Assembly (NCBI GenBank): GCA_021825785.1
Contig: JAKAGP010000088.1
Span: 1 to 7,144, forward strand
Length of the DNA: 7,144 nucleotides
DNA from: Nitrospirota bacterium
GTDB lineage: Bacteria; Nitrospirota; Thermodesulfovibrionia; Thermodesulfovibrionales; JdFR-88
Direction: 5' to 3'
Shown in pieces: positions 5,861 through 7,144 of this stretch; the stretch's first letter is position 1; every line of letters starts with the position of its first letter. A program made the position numbers and the translations under genes. The notes under the pieces were generated by a model that ran no database searches, was not told the origin of the DNA, and was given only the letters and a program-made list of their open reading frames with translations.

Positions 5861-6951
5861 TTCAAAAGGCAGATTCCCTGAGGCAGAAGGCCCTGTACAG
5901 GCAATCCCTGGCGCTGCTTCGCTCCACACAGAGGTCTATCGGCTCCGCGGACTATGAAAATCTTTACAATTGCCACATCCTTTCAGGCCACAACTGGAGG
6001 ATGCTCGGGGATTTCGGCAAGGCCATTACCCATTATGAAAAAGCCGGCCTCTATGCCGGAAAACTGGAGGGCCAAAGCCGCCAGGCGGATGCGTCAGCAA
6101 GTCTTGCGCTTTCTCACAGGGCGCAAGGCGACTGGAAAAAAGCGCTCGCACTTCTGCTCCAATCCGAGAAGATATACAAAAAGCTGAATGATGAGGAAGC
6201 CCTTGCCTTTGTGCTGTGGTCCAAGGGCGGGACACTGAGAATAAAAGGCGACATAGAAGGGGCGATAAAGGCTTTTTCCGAGGCTAAAAAGATCTTCACC
6301 CGCCTGGGAGACATCCATGCGGCCGGCTATTGTTTAAACGGGCTTGGAGGGGCGTTAAGGATAAAAGGGTCATACAAGTCCTCGCTTAGCAACTACACAA
6401 AGGCAAACGCGCTTTTCGGGCAGATCAAGGACCCCTTTGGGCTGGCATATTCCTTCTGCGGGATAGGAAACGCGATGAGGATGTCCGGCAGCCATGAAGA
6501 GGCGCTGGCATATTTCAGAAAGGCGCTCAGGATCTACAGGCGCATAGGCGATATCGTCAGTTCCTCCTACACGCTCTGGAGCACAAGCAAGTCCCTGGCG
6601 ATATTGGACAAGAAGGCCTTGGCCCTGCGCTCCCTGAAGGAGGCCGAAAAACTTTTTGGCAAAACCAGGGACCCAAGGGGAAAGATCTACTGCCTTTTGT
6701 CCGAGGCGGAATTAAAGTCTGCGCAGGGGCGCGTGAAAACCGCTGTGGGTCTTGCGCAAAAAGCCCTTGAGGCCGCAAAAGAGCATGGCTTTGACGTAGA
6801 GGCTTGCCACGCCTCGAGTCTACTTGATCATTTGGCCAATGGGTCCAAGAGCACACCTTCACACAAAAAATCGCTGAAAAAGCCGGACTGTTACAAGAAA
6901 CTGGGACTGAAAAAGCCGGATTTCAGCAATCTACCCGTCAACATTCCCTAA
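5803..6951 (+). CDS. Tetratricopeptide-repeat protein with seven 40-residue repeats
   Basis: The 382-residue protein has no signal peptide or membrane segment and is probably cytosolic. Residues about 50-330 are helical repeats in an exact 40-residue register: the turn marker GD, GS or equivalent recurs at 69-70, 109-110, 149-150, 189-190, 229-230, 269-270 (DK) and 309-310 (GR). An Asp ending the second helix recurs at 130, 170, 210, 250 and 290. The consensus is roughly GDxxxALxxYxKAxxIxxxxGD, as in TPR_12/LGN-like superhelices that bind peptides. Repeat 6 is the most degenerate. The N-terminus (1-25) is Lys/Asn-rich and the C-terminal tail (348-382) is basic, with LKKPD twice. There is no enzymatic domain; a protein-protein scaffold is the likely role and its partner is unknown. 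The ATG at 5803 has no good Shine-Dalgarno, and a second in-frame ATG at 5809 is equally possible. It lies 16 nt after rpe, so is probably in the same operon. Confidence 0.88.
   Translation: MKMEKTKNKSDNKHKNEKTLQKADSLRQKALYRQSLALLRSTQRSIGSADYENLYNCHILSGHNWRMLGDFGKAITHYEKAGLYAGKLEGQSRQADASASLALSHRAQGDWKKALALLLQSEKIYKKLNDEEALAFVLWSKGGTLRIKGDIEGAIKAFSEAKKIFTRLGDIHAAGYCLNGLGGALRIKGSYKSSLSNYTKANALFGQIKDPFGLAYSFCGIGNAMRMSGSHEEALAYFRKALRIYRRIGDIVSSSYTLWSTSKSLAILDKKALALRSLKEAEKLFGKTRDPRGKIYCLLSEAELKSAQGRVKTAVGLAQKALEAAKEHGFDVEACHASSLLDHLANGSKSTPSHKKSLKKPDCYKKLGLKKPDFSNLPVNIP
6874..6920 (+). repeat. Short direct repeat in the TPR protein tail
   Basis: CTGAAAAAGCCGGA occurs at 6874-6887 and again at 6907-6920, a 33-nt (11-codon) offset in the same frame. 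It encodes LKKPD twice in the basic C-terminal tail. It looks like a small local duplication within the gene. Confidence 0.7.
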
Positions 6952-7018
6952 GAAACAAAAATAAAAATAAAAAATAAAACATTACGCGCCGCCGGCAATA
7001 TATTATGATTAATCCCAT
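6952..7018 (+). other. A-rich intergenic spacer before pgsA
   Basis: This 67-bp gap begins with about 30 nt of AAAAAT-type repeats, then a short GC-rich patch (about 6984-6996), then AT-rich TATATTATGATTAATC. TATATT at 6999-7004 or TATTAT at 7001-7006 could be a -10 box, but I find no matching -35. No stable terminator hairpin with a T-run is visible, so read-through from the TPR gene into pgsA is likely. Confidence 0.4.
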
Positions 7019-7144
7019 ATGCTGAACGCCATTCCCCTGAACATCCCTAACATACTCACATTGATAAGGATAATACTCATCCCATGCTTCGCCACGGCGG
7101 CGGCGTACAAGAGGTTCGATCTCGCCTTTTTCATTTTTCTCTTT
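7019..7144 (+). CDS. pgsA: CDP-alcohol phosphatidyltransferase, probably PgsA (N-terminal part only)
   Basis: Only the first 42 codons are in the window. They read MLNAIPLNIPNILTLIRI followed by ILIPCFATAAAYKRFDLAFFIFLF. NIPNxLTxxRxxxxP is the hallmark N-terminus of CDP-diacylglycerol-glycerol-3-phosphate 3-phosphatidyltransferase, which makes phosphatidylglycerophosphate in the inner membrane. The following hydrophobic stretches fit its first two membrane helices. The diagnostic DGxxAR active-site motif would lie past the edge and cannot be checked, so another CDP-alcohol transferase such as PssA or a cardiolipin synthase-type paralogue remains possible. An in-frame TAA lies just upstream (7010-7012), so the ATG at 7019 is the first possible start. 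No clear Shine-Dalgarno is seen. Confidence 0.8.
   Translation, partial: MLNAIPLNIPNILTLIRIILIPCFATAAAYKRFDLAFFIFLF

Noticed and set aside
6934..7052. Similarity between the 3' end of the TPR gene and the 5' end of pgsA (both encode a PxNIP-like stretch and read roughly AACATxCCCTAA)
   Set aside because: The match is only about 15 bases with a gap and lies in different reading contexts. The NIPN of PgsA is a family motif, so the resemblance is probably chance.

Overview
The window is ordinary bacterial chromosome carrying conserved housekeeping genes. I see no mobile element, CRISPR array, rRNA or tRNA. It holds eight genes in two divergent, tightly packed transcription units that separate at about 2774-2946. 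The leftmost and rightmost genes are cut by the window edges.

Left unit, minus strand, read right to left: dxr (MEP-pathway DXP reductoisomerase), rseP (site-2 intramembrane zinc protease) and a NUDIX hydrolase that runs off base 1. The gap between dxr and rseP is 3 nt. The rseP stop and the NUDIX start share a base (TGATG), so these genes are probably co-transcribed and translationally coupled. The uppS and cdsA genes that often precede dxr-rseP are not here; dxr is first and faces a divergent neighbour.

Right unit, plus strand: rsmB (16S rRNA m5C967 methyltransferase), a membrane-anchored protein with three PASTA domains and no kinase, rpe (ribulose-5-phosphate 3-epimerase), a soluble protein with seven TPR-like repeats in an exact 40-residue register, and the start of a pgsA-like CDP-alcohol phosphatidyltransferase. 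Spacing is a 4-nt overlap, then 9, 16 and 67 nt.

Organism (inference): a Gram-negative-type bacterium using the MEP pathway. The rsmB-PASTA-rpe order and frequent AGG/AGA and ATA codons in a GC-moderate genome suggest Nitrospirota or a Desulfobacterota (former Deltaproteobacteria) relative. I cannot fix the lineage without a database search.

Functionally, several products meet at the cell envelope: Dxr feeds undecaprenyl phosphate and quinones, RseP cuts membrane proteins, PASTA domains may bind peptidoglycan, and PgsA makes anionic phospholipid. RsmB, Rpe and the NUDIX enzyme are general housekeeping. The items most worth a second look are the kinase-less PASTA protein, the regular TPR protein, and recurring A-rich coding-strand islands at gene junctions and protein N-termini. 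None clearly amounts to a new system.
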